This document shows positions 46,903-58,365 of a stretch of 64,000 bases of DNA, piece by piece. The translations under genes and the position numbers were made by a program. Position 1 is the stretch's first letter; each line of letters starts with the position of its first letter. The DNA comes from Vesta saturnalis (Eukaryota > Arthropoda > Insecta > Coleoptera > Lampyridae). Below the pieces are notes generated by a model. That model was not told the origin of the DNA. It did not search any database and was given only the letters and a program-made list of their open reading frames with translations. The stretch covers positions 1,675,501 through 1,739,500 of the forward strand of contig JARFJB010000390.1 in the NCBI GenBank assembly GCA_036346205.1. The letters are read 5' to 3'.

Positions 46903-48808
46903 TCTACAGCGTGTTGAAGTTTAATTTAAAAAAACAGTCAAAATTAGATTTTTCCAAAACGGCTTGAGATATCATAATGAAATTTTACGCGTGTCAATAG
47001 CTGTGGGAGAAGCATACTTTGCAATATAACACGATGTTTCAGTCGTACCATTGGCGCGCGTATTGGCACGTCGCAGGCTATTTTTCAAGAAAAAAGTAGG
47101 ATGCCGCTGATTTCTCTAAAAATAATTATTATTATTATTTTTTAATTCTTTGTTCAATTGTGAAGAAAAAAGTTCTCTTGACTTTTTATCGTACGATGTA
47201 CCGTTTTTGAGTAAAAAAAAAACATTTTAGTGCATGTCTATTTATCATGCGTACAAAAATATTTTTAAACATTCCTGTATTATTCACTGACATATCACTG
47301 ACATATTGAATGAGTCTCGTGATTAATAATTTTGTATGTGTCCAATTTGTTGAAGTTCCTTATCATGAATCGCTATACGAATGCCGAGATGACCGACATG
47401 CACTACATTTATGGACTTGCTGATGGGAATGCATTAGAAGCTAGGCGGTTGTATACTGAAAGATTTCCGGGCCGTATTGCTCCTGATAGAAAAACTTTCG
47501 AATGTATTAATCGGTGTCTTTATGAAACAGGCACATTAAGATGAAATAGAGGAGCAGGAAGGCCAAGGACAGCAAGAACGGTAGAGCTGGAAGAGGATGT
47601 GCTGGACATGATTGAAAAATTGATGACGCTTTGGATATAAGTAATGGGACTATTTGGCACATTCTTAAGGAAAATTTGTTGTATCCATTCCATATACAAC
47701 GCGTTCAAGCACTTCTTCCTGGTGATTTTCCTCCTCGCATTGCATTCTGTCAATGGCTTTTGCACAAAATGGTTCAAATCCCTCAACTCCTGATGTTGAT
47801 TCTGTTCACCGATGAAGCGAGTTTTTCAAGAAATGCAATACGGAATTTCCATAACAACCATGTATGGTGTGAAGAAAATCCAAATGAAATTGTTGAACCG
47901 TTTTCAACATCAGCTTTCTTTGAACGTTTGGATTGGGATTGTGGGTGACTGCTTAATTGGACCGGTATTTCTACCCGGGAGACTTACCGGAGAGGTGTAT
48001 CGCAACTTTTTGGAAAACACGTTCCCTGGATTTCTGGAGGACGTACCATTAGCAATTAGAGACGCAATGTGGTATATGCACGATGGCACACCAGCCCACT
48101 TTGGTCAAGAAGCTCGTGATTTCTTAACACGAGCATACGGAAATCGTTGGATTGGCCGGGGTGGACCTCACTTATGGCCTGCACGATCCCCGGACTTAAA
48201 TCCCCTTGATTTTTGCCTGTGGGGCCATTTGAAGTCCTTGGTGTACGCTACTCCATTGGAAAACGTAGAAGACTTAAGAAATCGAATCATTGCTGGGTGC
48301 AACTCCATTAAAACAGATCGTGGTGTTTTTGAGAGAGTTCGCCAGTCAATCAGGAAAAGATTGGTTTCTGTAATAAATAGACTAAAGTGCTTTTTTTTAC
48401 TCAAAAACGGTACGTCGTATGATGAAAAGTCTAGAGAGCTTTTTTCTTCACAATTGAACAAAGAATTAAAAAATATTTTTTATTCTTAGAGAAATCAGCG
48501 GCATCCTACTTTTTTCTTGAAAAATAGCCTGTGACGTGCCAACACGCGCGCCGATGGTATGACTGAAACATCGTGTTGTATTGCAAAGTATGCATCTCCC
48601 ACAGCTATTGATACGTGTAAAATTTCATTACGATATCTCAACCCGTTTTGGAAAACTCTAATTTTGACTGTTTTTTTAAAATAAACTTCAACACGCTGTA
48701 GATCGGTAACGAAGCGTTTGCGGACCTATGTTTATAGGAGCTTTATTGTATAAAAATGACCTGGGCAATCACCCTCTTTAATATTGCCGCATCTTTTTAA
48801 ACACCCTG
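46903..48808 (+). mobile_element. Tc1-like element 2 with long inverted repeats
   Basis: Inverted arms of about 320 bp: 46903-47228 and 48388-48705, sharing GATCTACAGCGTGTTGAAGT, AAAATTTCATTACGATATCTC-type and TTGTTCAATTGTGAAGAAAA sequence. On the right the element continues ~100 bp further to AAACACCCTG at 48808, then TA and (TA)n. The corresponding outer ~105 bp of the left arm is missing. The internal transposase reads plus. The right end therefore gives the true terminus (CAGGGTGTTTAAAAAGATGC in inverted sense); the left end is truncated. Confidence 0.85.
47365..48489 (+). pseudogene. Tc1/mariner transposase with DUF4817-type N-terminus (element 2)
   Basis: ATG 47365 begins MNRYTNAEMTDMHYIYGLAD and ARRLYTERFPGR, the conserved N-terminal helix-turn-helix of this arthropod family. 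A TGA ends that frame at 47544; the chain resumes shifted with SNGTIWHILKENLLYPFHIQ. ILFTDEASFSRNA has the first Asp. After another shift, NVWIGIVGDCLIGPVFLP, MHDGTPAHF (second Asp) and SPDLNPLDFCLWGHLKSL (third Asp) follow in one open block (47812-48489). I count 41 residues between the second and third Asp. Two frameshifts and one missing segment near 47620 make it inactive. The last ~30 codons run into the right inverted repeat. Confidence 0.9.

Positions 48809-48812
<4 letters not shown>

Positions 48813-48859
<47 letters not shown>
48813..48859. repeat. (TA)n microsatellite at a Tc1-like end
   Basis: TA run of about 23 units starting 4 bp after the right terminus of Tc1-like element 2, in the order CCCTG-TA-TG-(TA)n. 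Confidence 0.95.
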
Positions 48860-48862
<3 letters not shown>

Positions 48863-49129
48863 GGTTCTTTTTATTATTACACATTATATTCCCTATGTAT
48901 AATTGATTAAAAAAAGTCAATGCATTGATGATAACATATTGTCAAAAAGAAACAATTAATTGAATATCAAATAATTTATTCTGGAAAAAGTCAATTACTT
49001 TCACCACTTCATTTATTGTTTATAACAAAGTAAACATTATTCCAACAATAATTATTAATTTATTATTGTCTGTAAGAAAGTAAATCTTGTTTTAAAAATT
49101 AATTAACACAAGAATAAACATAACAGTCG

Positions 49130-49560
49130 TATAACTTAATGTCCTCACGAGTTATCAAAGTGGCCTCCTTCTCTTTCTAGGCAATAAGCGAACCGCACTT
49201 GAAAACATTTCTTATGAACTGCGGGTTTAATTCATTACATGCAATACGAAGTACTTCACGTGCAAAAAATATCATTGGGGGTCACCGTATGGGGCCAAAT
49301 CTACCAATACAGCTTGTATTATTCAAAAGGTTTGTAATGACATTAGTTGAACGCGTTGGAGCCCCATCCATTTGGAAATAAGGTTCAATAACGTTCAGGG
49401 TCTCAATTGCTGGTACGATATGGTCTCGCAAGAGATCTAGAAATTTTGCTAAATTAGGATTTCACTCAATCAAAAATGGACCAATAAGTCTATCATTACC
49501 ATTTTCAATTTTTGTTCTTTGGTGTACCGATTATTGATGAATTAGGTTTTTAATAAAATG
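49130..49560 (-). pseudogene. Tc1-like transposase fragment (sixth copy)
   Basis: Minus-sense pieces read RLIGPFLIE (stop) NPNLAKFLDLLRDHIVPAIE, YFQMDGAP..STNVITNLLN (second catalytic Asp) and GRFGPIR, then jump to CNELNPQFIRNVFKC and a degraded C-terminal CLEREGGHFD-like end near 49150. The segment with the third Asp is deleted. It lies between Tc1-like element 2 and the RTE-like element. No terminal repeats were identified. It is more diverged than the neighbouring copies. Confidence 0.7.
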
Positions 49561-49599
49561 TTGGTGCTTTTGTACCTATCCATCATCGCCTTTTCCTTG

Positions 49600-51312
49600 C
49601 CACACTCCTTCATTACACACTGATTCTTTATCTTATCCCTTCTCATACCCCGGCATTTATTTTTCTTTCGTGCTTATTTTTACATATTCATGTCTCACTT
49701 CCATACAGTACTGACGGGACAAACACACTACTACAGATTGATCGTTTCGCAGCTAGGCTAATGCTTTCGTGTCTCATTATCGTCCATATACTTCTAAATA
49801 CTGTACTTCCAGCAATAAACATTCTACCCAGATTTACCAACTCCTCTACTTGTTCCACAATTCCATTTTGCAGAGTGAATACTTTCCTTTTCACCTTCCC
49901 GATTGAACACCACAATTTTAGTTTTGTTCACATTCATCTTTAGGTCCATACTCTCACAGACTTCCTCAGAGCAGTTTGTAGCTCATCCGAACTATCACTT
50001 TGCGTCATCTGCGTACACCAGAACTCGTCCATTTACGTCACCAACCATTACACCATTTGTATCGGTATTTGCCTAACACATTTATCCAATACATACATTG
50101 AACGACCACGAAGACATCACACAGCCATGTTGCACTCCTTGCTCGATATTAAGTATTCACTCACACCTCCTCTCATCCTAACACACCTCATACAATCGCT
50201 TTTTCTCAGTCTCATTTTTATAGCTATCATTGCCATGTACGCATCTTTTTTCTTACATACTGCCTTTTTACCGATGCATTCCACCAAGCACATTTTTCTT
50301 GTCTACCTACAGTCGCTGTTCCAAATATCCGCACGGCACAATTGACACAGTCTTTCAAGCTTTCAACGTCAGAGTCTTTCATTTCTTCGTTCCACACTGT
50401 TTCATTCACATTCAACTCTTTACTCACAGCATCTGCGTATTTTATTCTCGCACCATTACCTACTAGTTTGTCTACCCTAATTCTGGACGTTCGCACTACG
50501 TTTGCTTTCCTTCTCCAGGCCCACTTTTGCTCTAAACACACTCTCGATATAACCAAAAAGTAGTCGGATCCACACTCCAATCGGCGCATTACTTTTGTGT
50601 CTCTTGCCAGGTTTCTAAGTCGTTCATCATACACTATCAAGTCAATTATACTTTTAGATTCGCCTCTTTGCCAAGTATACACAATACATATGCATATTTA
50701 TACGTTTAAACTACGTATTAGACACAGGCTTTTCTCTACACAAATATTCACCATTCATTCTCATGGACTCTTTGGTCCCCGAAATTTCCTAGAACGCGTT
50801 TGGTATGTTCTCTCCGTGTACCCACCCATCCATCTATATCTCCCAATATTACCAGTCTTTCATGTGGCTTACATATGTTCAATACGTTTTGTACATCATT
50901 CGAGAAGTTCTCACAGTCTTGGCCTCTTTCTCCATTCACCGGTGCATAGCATTCAATAAGAAAAAAATTTCGAAACTGCACTTTCTAACCCACATTACCC
51001 AGGGGATACCAATTCGTACTGTTTAACATATCTTTTCTCTCTTTCACTTACGAACACTCCAATTCCTTTTGCGCCATGCACTTCAGCCTCAACTCTTGCC
51101 CATAGTGCTAGGCTGCCGTCCTCCATCTCCACAGCATCCTTTTCTTTGCGCGTTGTCTCCGATACATACAGAACATCAAGCTGCCTTTCGGTAATTACAT
51201 TCGCAATTTCCAATTCTTTACTATGCATATATCTAACATTCCACGTACCGACTCATTATTCAATCCTTGCAGTGTCGTCAACAACGGGTCTGTTTCGACC
51301 TTGACCGGATAG
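49600..51312 (-). mobile_element. RTE-like non-LTR retrotransposon, decayed
   Basis: Minus-strand order is N-terminal endonuclease, endonuclease C-terminus/linker, RT palm with YADD, RT C-terminus. The region upstream of the RT palm is largely missing. The 5' side (51010-51310) is the relative of 1-287. No poly(A) tail or TSD was identified. The organisation (one endonuclease-RT protein, no zinc-knuckle ORF seen) favours an RTE-type element; a related clade is possible. Confidence 0.75.
49688..51228 (-). pseudogene. Endonuclease-reverse transcriptase relic
   Basis: Block 1 (51228-50995): ERQLDVLYVSETTRKEKDAV, the start of the apurinic-type endonuclease (the catalytic Glu lies in SET). Block 2 (50981-50748): FFLIECYAPVNGERG and RLVILGDIDGWVG, where relatives have GDFNAWVG. 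Block 3 (50682-50227): SIIDLIVYDERLRNLARD, ECGSDYFLVISRV (usually GSDH) and a linker with EKCAWWNASVK. Block 4 (50110-49960): VNGRVLVYADDAK, the RT YxDD box at 50004-50015. Block 5 (49915-49688): RSICSSVFVPSVLYGSET, the end of the RT domain. Frame changes between all blocks and loss of the RT fingers make it inactive. Confidence 0.85.
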
Positions 51313-53237
51313 TTATTTACCTATTGGCCCGACAAGTAAGGAAGTAATCAGTAGAAATACAGACAGAATCAAGAAAGAGATAAATAATGTAAAGTCTACA
51401 CTTACTGAATAAATAAATAAATATATACATTATATTCAAATTAGATTCTTGGTTCTCTTGCTATTTACCGGGCTTGCTATTACTTATCGGTGACCAAATA
51501 ATTTAATTATTTTTAATTTATATTTCCGAATTAAGAGTCAGTTATTTGTTTGATTAATTAATTTATTTATTTATTATTTTTTTTATGCGGATTCGATCTA
51601 GTTATTTTTTTCCATTAAAGCTAATGAAAGAGGGGATTTATAACATTTATGTAACATTAAGTAGGAACTGACCTCCTACTTCAATCTTAAGCTATACATG
51701 TTTTGTTTTTTCAATCACATCCGGCATGTTTTGAATTTTTATACTACTATTACAAATACGTAAATATGTTATTTTATATACTCCGCGCTACTGTGGGATA
51801 GAGTATGCGACTTAATTAGTTCTTTATCTTTCTTTGTTATTGGGAAATGTTTACGTGTTTGAGTATTTTCGCTTTTAATTGACATTACATAATAATGAGA
51901 TTTAACACTCGCTAAAGGAACCTTATTTCTTTCTCTAAGCAATTTTACATGCACTACAATTATACTGGCTCGATTTTTACTTGTTTATTATTAACTCAAA
52001 TTTAGAACGTGATTTAGCAATTATTGTAATTATAAAAATGTACTTGTTTGAGTTAAAACCTAGACCTAGACAAAAGGAGTGGAGTTTGTACTTTAACGTT
52101 TACCTTATTATTGTATGAGTTTTAACAAACATACCTACGATTTGCATTGAAATGCAACAATCATGTTTGCACGCCTTTTTTGTATATCTATAGAGTCATT
52201 TCACATGCTAAAATTCTACTAAATTAGATTATTGTTATTATTTTTTTATTAATATTCAAACCGCTGGGTTAAATTTGTTCAAAAACTCACCTTTGTCGTG
52301 ATTACTTTAGCAATTGTTATTTTTTGTATGCTCACATGTTTCACCAATCGCAGGTAGTCGGAGGACACCTAAAACACGTCCGTTCGCTTTGATGACTAAC
52401 CATGAAACAAATAACCTTACTTTTACATGAATATATTTGAGATGCACTTAACTTAGCAAATAAAACGAATTGCAAGATCAACATAATACTTATCTGAATT
52501 ACATCTTATTTATAACACTTATGTGTTCCTGAGCGTAAACTGTTTTGCGGCTCTCTAGTGCAAGAGTTTCACTTTGATTGAAAACCTTTCTACAAATGTG
52601 GGAAAATGCAATTAATAATTAAAACAATGTTGATAAAACCAATATAATTATTTTACCTATTGATGTCATAATTTTACTAAAACAAACCAAAAGATAAATT
52701 TTATGTGGATTAAATGAAAAATTGAGGTGAAGTTCGGTAAAGAAAAAAATAAAAGAGGCAATAAAATTTGAAGTATTTACTGTCATTTTTAAACCCTTCA
52801 AGTTCTAAAAGAGACCGATAAAATAACTCAAGTTGTTATATTGCCGTAAATTCTTCCAAGAGAGTTCCTTTATTAAAACAGATTTAAAATTTTCACCTTT
52901 AATCCATGGCAACAGCTTTTATTTCTTTACATTTAAGCGTTTGAAATTTTTACAGAGTTTCTTACTAAGTATAATTGGATACAAAAGACCTATTCACTTA
53001 ATTCATTTTAACGGGTTATATATTTTCTCTTTGAAAAAAGATTTTCTTTTATGATTAATTGAAGAATCAAAAAGAAAACGTTGCATAAGCACTTTACGTT
53101 CGGCATATAACGATAACCGCATATGAAGGACCTAAATTGAAATTCTGGTCGCTTAAAGATTCATAATGTTATTAGGAATATTCCACCGACCAACAAAAAC
53201 TAAAAGTTCTAACGATATAAGATTAACTTCGTTAATA

Positions 53238-53240
<3 letters not shown>
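51313..53240. other. AT-rich interval, no gene seen
   Basis: No domain, repeat or convincing splice structure was recognised in about 1.9 kb. Confidence 0.5.

Positions 53241-53296
<56 letters not shown>
53241..53296. repeat. (TA)n microsatellite
   Basis: TA run of about 28 units, not attached to a recognised transposon end. Confidence 0.95.
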
Positions 53297-53298
<2 letters not shown>

Positions 53299-53880
53299 TA
53301 TAACGTCGGCATATAAAGTATCCAATAATTAATTTAGCAAATAGTTTCTCGACGCAAGACATAAAATATAGTAGTTCGTTTTAGGTGTAACGTCGCTTAT
53401 CATTTTAATGCGATTATTACCACCGGAAAACAACAATATTTTACGTCATAAATTTGGTTTAGATGGTTTGTTTGCTTTTCCTATGTATGTGTGCAGTAGT
53501 AGAATGTACAGTTTGACGCAATTGAATAATTCTGGTTAACTATAAGTTTTTGGATTAAAATCAGTTTTATGTTAGCCTTTATGAGCCGCCATAAATTCTC
53601 TGTGCATTTAGAGGTTTGTGATTATTTTATGAAACGTTAAACTAAATGGAAACTAACTCAAATGTTATTGCATCTTTTGTGACAACCGTTTGTAAATGTT
53701 TAATTTTGTATAACACACCACTATAAATTAAATAAGTTGAATAAAAAAACCTATATTGTTATGACAAGGTAATGGTAAACTGGTTCGGACTTAATATAAT
53801 ATTCAATAAAATGTAGTAGGCTACTTTGCATCAACGTTATATAATTGCATTTGCTTTCAATCTTGCATACTGTTAATATA
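53297..53880. other. AT-rich interval, no gene seen
   Basis: Nothing recognised up to the left end of Tc1-like element 3. Confidence 0.5.
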
Positions 53881-55911
53881 TACAGGGTGTTTCGCATAAG
53901 AACCGACACGGAGCAGGAGCATGTAGAGGAACCTCAAATATGATGATTTAACGCAACTTATCTATATAATAAGTTGACCCCTGAGAAGTTATAAGCGTTC
54001 TAAGTTGGATCTTAAATTTCTAAAAAACTCAATCAATATCGCAGTAATACATTAAGTTATAAAAACCAAATGTGGTATACGTTGTGGGTGTACCAAGAGT
54101 ATTAATAGGTAGTAAGTAGAGATCAATTGTAGCATTTGAAAGGGTTGATTAAGGTTGATGCTCCCCTAAAATTTAACAGATCGTTTTAACCCGTTGGCGG
54201 ATTTAACACATTATTACTTCATTTTATAAGTAATTCAATTCTAAAACTTTTTTTACTCTAGTTATTTTTTAAAAAACTTTGTCATTTTCATACAAAAAGC
54301 GAATAACTAAAGACAAGAAATTCAGTGGTTGGTAATCAAATGGTATATTAAAACTTGACAATCAGATGTCAAGTTATTTAATTTTAGTAATAGCTTACAG
54401 GTTCATTTGAAAATGACTGGAAAGTTTTCATTTAGCGAACAAGTTGACATGTTGTTAGTGCTAGGTTTCTGTGAAGGAAACTGCAGAAGTAGTGTTGAAG
54501 AACATCGGAGAAGATATCCTACGAGAAACAGGCAGGTTTACCAGTTGCACTCGAGAGCGTGCTATTGCAATTAGGGTACAAGACGAAGAACTTATTTTGA
54601 ATACAGTTGAAGATGAACCAGGTATTACTTAGTACAAGAAATTTATCTCGACAAACTGGAATATCGCAAACTTCTGTACACCGAATTCTCAGACGTAATC
54701 TACTACACCCATATCATGTTCAGAAAGTACAAGATTCGTTCCCGGGGGATTTGATTAAGCGAGTGACTTTCTGTCTGTTTATTTTACGTCAAGAGATTGG
54801 TTTTCAAAAAAAAATTCTTTTTACTGATGAGGCTTGTTTCACTCGCAGAGGCATTACAAACCAGCATAATTATCATGAGTATTCCGACGTAAACCCCCAT
54901 TCAGTAATTTCTCGACATTTCCAACACGAGTTTAAAATAAATGTTTGGATCGGCATTATTGACCGGTATCTAATTGGTCCGGTTATTTTACCACATACAC
55001 TAAATGGCCAAAATTATTTGGAATTTCTCCAAAATACTCTTCCGGATTTGCTTGACGAGGTACCACTGCAACTGATACTGGAACACTGGTTTATGCATGA
55101 TGGAGCACCGCCTCATTTTATTAATTTTGTTAGAGACTTTTTAAATCACCAGTATCCAAACAGATGGATAGGACGTGGAAATAATTGCCCACAAGTTTAG
55201 CCCCCACGGTCACCTAAACAAATGTGATGTGTGTATTCTTCTCTAATTGCGTCCCGGAAAAAATTGTGGAATCGTATTACGAACAAATGTAACATAATAA
55301 AAAATAATCATGAGTTATTAGAAAAAGTAGACTTCAATTTTCGACGAAGAATAAATTTATGCCTGAGAGAAAACGGTGGCCATTTTCAACAATTTTTATA
55401 AATTATCATTATCAAATCTGTTGTCTATTGTTTATTTGTTTTTCTATTTAATTATTTTTATTTACAATTGTTTGATGATTTTGAGTAAAATTAATAAAGT
55501 ACAACATGTCTTTAGTTATTCGCTTTTTGTATGAAAACGACAAAGTTTTTTAAAAAATAACAAGAGCAAAAAAGTTTTAGAATTGAATTACTTTTACAAT
55601 GAATTAATAATGTATTAAATTCGCCAACGGGTTAAAACGATCTGTTAAATTTTAGGGGAGCATCAACCCTTTGAAATGCTACAATTGATTAATACTCTTG
55701 GTATACCCACAACGTATACCAAATTTGGTTTTTATAACTTAATGTATTAACTAAGATATTGAGTTTTTTAGAAATTTTAGATCCAACTTTGAACGCTTAT
55801 AACTTCTCAGGCGTACAACTTGTTATATAGATAAGTTGCGTTATATCATCATATTTTAGGCTCCTCCACATGCTCCTGCTCTGTGTCGGTTCTTATGCGA
55901 AACACCCTGTA
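53881..55911 (+). mobile_element. Tc1-like element 3, complete ends
   Basis: Ends CAGGGTGTTTCGCATAAG (53883) and its inverted match ending 55909, each flanked by TA (53881-53882, 55910-55911). The terminal inverted repeats are about 400-440 bp long (53883-54325 and 55508-55909). Size is 2027 bp. The transposase relic reads plus. Inner repeat landmarks are AATTTAACAGATCGTTTTAA and AGCGAATAACTAAAGACA. Confidence 0.95.
54413..55230 (+). pseudogene. Transposase of Tc1-like element 3, third Asp region lost
   Basis: ATG 54413 begins MTGKFSFSEQVDMLLVLGFC (DUF4817-type start) and breaks after YPTRNRQVYQ. The open block 54607-55200 holds a second helix-turn-helix (SRQTGISQTSVHRILRRNLL), ILFTDEACFTRRG (first Asp), INVWIGIIDRYLIGPVIL and FMHDGAPPHFINFVRDFL (second Asp), then RWIGRG and a stop. 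The following DNA still spells PPRSP, but the part with the third Asp (SPDLNPxDF in relatives) is deleted. The copy is catalytically dead. Confidence 0.88.
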
Positions 55912-55917
55912 TGTATA

Positions 55918-58276
55918 TACAGGGTGTTTCTGAAATACTTCAACAAACTTATGGAGCTGATTCTTTATACAAAAATAAAGAAAAAAGTTCCTATAATCAT
56001 GGGTCCTAATTTGAACGGTTTGCTGTCTGTCTTTATCTTTGTGTTTTTTACAAAAATCTCTATAAATCGTGTTTCATGCGAGATAGAAACATCAAAACCG
56101 GTACAGTAGTGCATCTTAATACTACAAAAGAGTGTTTAAAAGTTAAATATTAAATCTTATTACATTTCAAAATGGCAGCCATTTAAAAATTTTAATGTCA
56201 AATTGCATGAAAACTGTTACAAATTTCGAAAAAATACACATTACACAAAAAAATGTTAAATTTAAAGAAAAATCAAACGACACCTCAATTTTAAAAATCG
56301 TGCATAAAATATCGGAGATATGGATTATTTACTGAATAACACGTATTTAACAATGCATAATTGTATTTCAGAAAAAAATTATAATAATTATTAGCATATT
56401 CTAGCCTTATAAATGATGTAAAGCATTAAACACTGCAAAATGAAACTAAAAAAGTACAAAATTAGGTTATTATTTACAAGATTGATAAATTAAATTACAA
56501 CTTAATGTATTATTCGAGTGACTAACTTTTTCGGTTTACATTACAATAAATGATCTATGTGCCTTCCATTTTCTCTGATACATCAACTCGACGGGTCATG
56601 GACTCCCGGACGCTTTCAAAAATGCTGTAAGTATTCCTGATGGTTTCACAAGCAATAATGATACGCCGTAGAAGACCATCTCTTGTGTCAATTGGTCTGT
56701 CATATACTAAAGATTTTGAATGGCCCCATACGTAAAAATCAATCGGATTTAAATCTGGCGACCGAGGGGGCCATGATATTGGTCCTCCTCTCCCTATCCA
56801 TTGTCGTCCATAAGTTTCATCTAGGAACTGTCTTACATTTAACCGAAAATGTGGAGGAGCTCCATCAAGCATGAACCACATATTGCCTCTCACGGCCACA
56901 GGTACATCTTGTAAAAGCTCGGTCAAATTATTTTCCAGGAACGCTCTGTAAGCATCGCCATTAAGTCTGTCAGGTAACACAAATGGACCAATCAAACAGT
57001 CTGCTACAATACCGACCCAAACGTTTATCTTGAACTGTTGCTGATGTCTCCCTTGGTGAGTTGTGTGAGGGTTTTCATACGCCCTTTGATGGTTGTTGTA
57101 GAGATTTACAAGTCCATCTCTATTAAATGAGGTTTCACCAGTAAACGAGATTGACTGCAAGAAGAAAGGGTTGTTAATCTCTTGGTATAGCCATCGGAAA
57201 AATTGCAACCTTAGTCGAAAGTCAGCAGGACCGAGAGTTTGTACACGCTATGGGTGGTAAGGGTACAATTGTTCGTGCAGCACTCGCCACACTGCCACGT
57301 GATCAACGTTAGGAATTGATCCTAACTGCCTGCTACTCACACCTGGATTTTCCTCCACTCGTTGTATGATGTTTTCTTCCAAATTAGGAGTCCTAACTTG
57401 TCTTTGGACTCCTCGATCTCTAGTAGAGGGAAATAACGTACCATTCTCTCCAAGTCGTCGATAGACAGCAGCAAATGTTGAGTGGTACAGTTGTTATCGA
57501 TCAGGGAAACATTCTTGATAAAGCCGGGATGCTAAATGACCATTGCCGTTAGCTTTACCGTAAATGAAAATCATGTCTGCTTGATGACTATAGGGATATC
57601 CAGCCATTTTAAAACACACAAATAATAAGGTATTAAAATACAATTTTAATTAATTAAGCAAGTTCTGACTTATAAGGACCTTATAAGCACGATTGTAAAA
57701 CAATTAACAATTACTGTCAATAAGTTTGATTTGAAAATTAAATGCACAGCTGACTTAATTGTTGGTTAGTATCAGATGTTCTATTGTTAACAGCTGATAT
57801 AGCTAAAACATATCAATACATTAAAACATTTTCAGCTTAACAATTTGTACTGATGTGATGTGTCAGCATTATGAAATATTCAGTAAATCATCCATATCTC
57901 CGTTATTTTATGCCCAATTTTTAAAGTTGAAGTGTCGTTTGATTTTTCTTTAAATTTAACATTTTTTATGTAACGTGTATTTTTTCAAAATTTGTAACGG
58001 TTTTCATGCAATTTGACATTAAAATTTTTAAATGGCTGCCATTTTGAAATGTAATAAGATTTAATATTGAACTTTTAAACACTCTTTTGTAGTATTAAGA
58101 TGCACTACTGTACCGATTTTGATGCTTCTATCTCGTATGAAACACGATTTATAGAGATTTTTTGTAAAAAACACAAACAGAAAGACAGCAAACCGTTCAA
58201 ATTAGGGCCCATGATTATAGGAACTTTTTTCTTTATTTTTGTATAAATAATCAGCTCCATAAGTTTGTTGAAGTAT
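55918..58276 (-). mobile_element. Tc1-like element 4, right end eroded
   Basis: The left end, CAGGGTGTTTCTGAAATACT (55920), follows TA (55918-55919), only 8 bp after the TA of element 3. Inverted repeats run 55920-56340 and 57875-58275, with ATTTCAAAATGGCAGCCATT and AACGACACCTC/GTGTCGTTTG landmarks. On the right the last ~18 bp of the repeat is replaced by TATGTAGTATG leading into (TA)n. The transposase reads minus. Confidence 0.92.
56555..57607 (-). pseudogene. Transposase of Tc1-like element 4, two stops and mutated first Asp
   Basis: ATG 57607 begins MAGYPYSHQADMIFIYGKAN and ASRLYQECFPDR (DUF4817-type). The frame runs 351 codons to TAG at 56555 without frameshift but with two in-frame stops, TAA at 57494-57496 and TAG at 57248-57250. 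Catalytic positions: ISFTGETSF, where relatives have FTDEASF, so the first Asp is Gly; FMLDGAPPHF (second Asp kept, His before it lost); SPDLNPIDFYVWGHSKSL (third Asp kept). Near the end a shifted frame still reads GRHIDHLL, the family's C-terminal signature, so the last residues are lost by a frameshift. This is the best-preserved frame of the Tc1-like group here. Confidence 0.93.
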
Positions 58277-58282
58277 ATGTAG

Positions 58283-58286
<4 letters not shown>

Positions 58287-58362
<76 letters not shown>
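58287..58362. repeat. (TA)n microsatellite between two Tc1-like elements
   Basis: TA run of about 38 units filling the space between the eroded right end of element 4 and the first base of element 5 (58363). Its last TA serves as that element's target-site copy. Confidence 0.96.

Positions 58363-58365
<3 letters not shown>

Noticed and set aside
50127..50959. Several plus-strand frames of 72-120 codons
   Set aside because: They are antisense shadows of the minus-strand RTE-like endonuclease.
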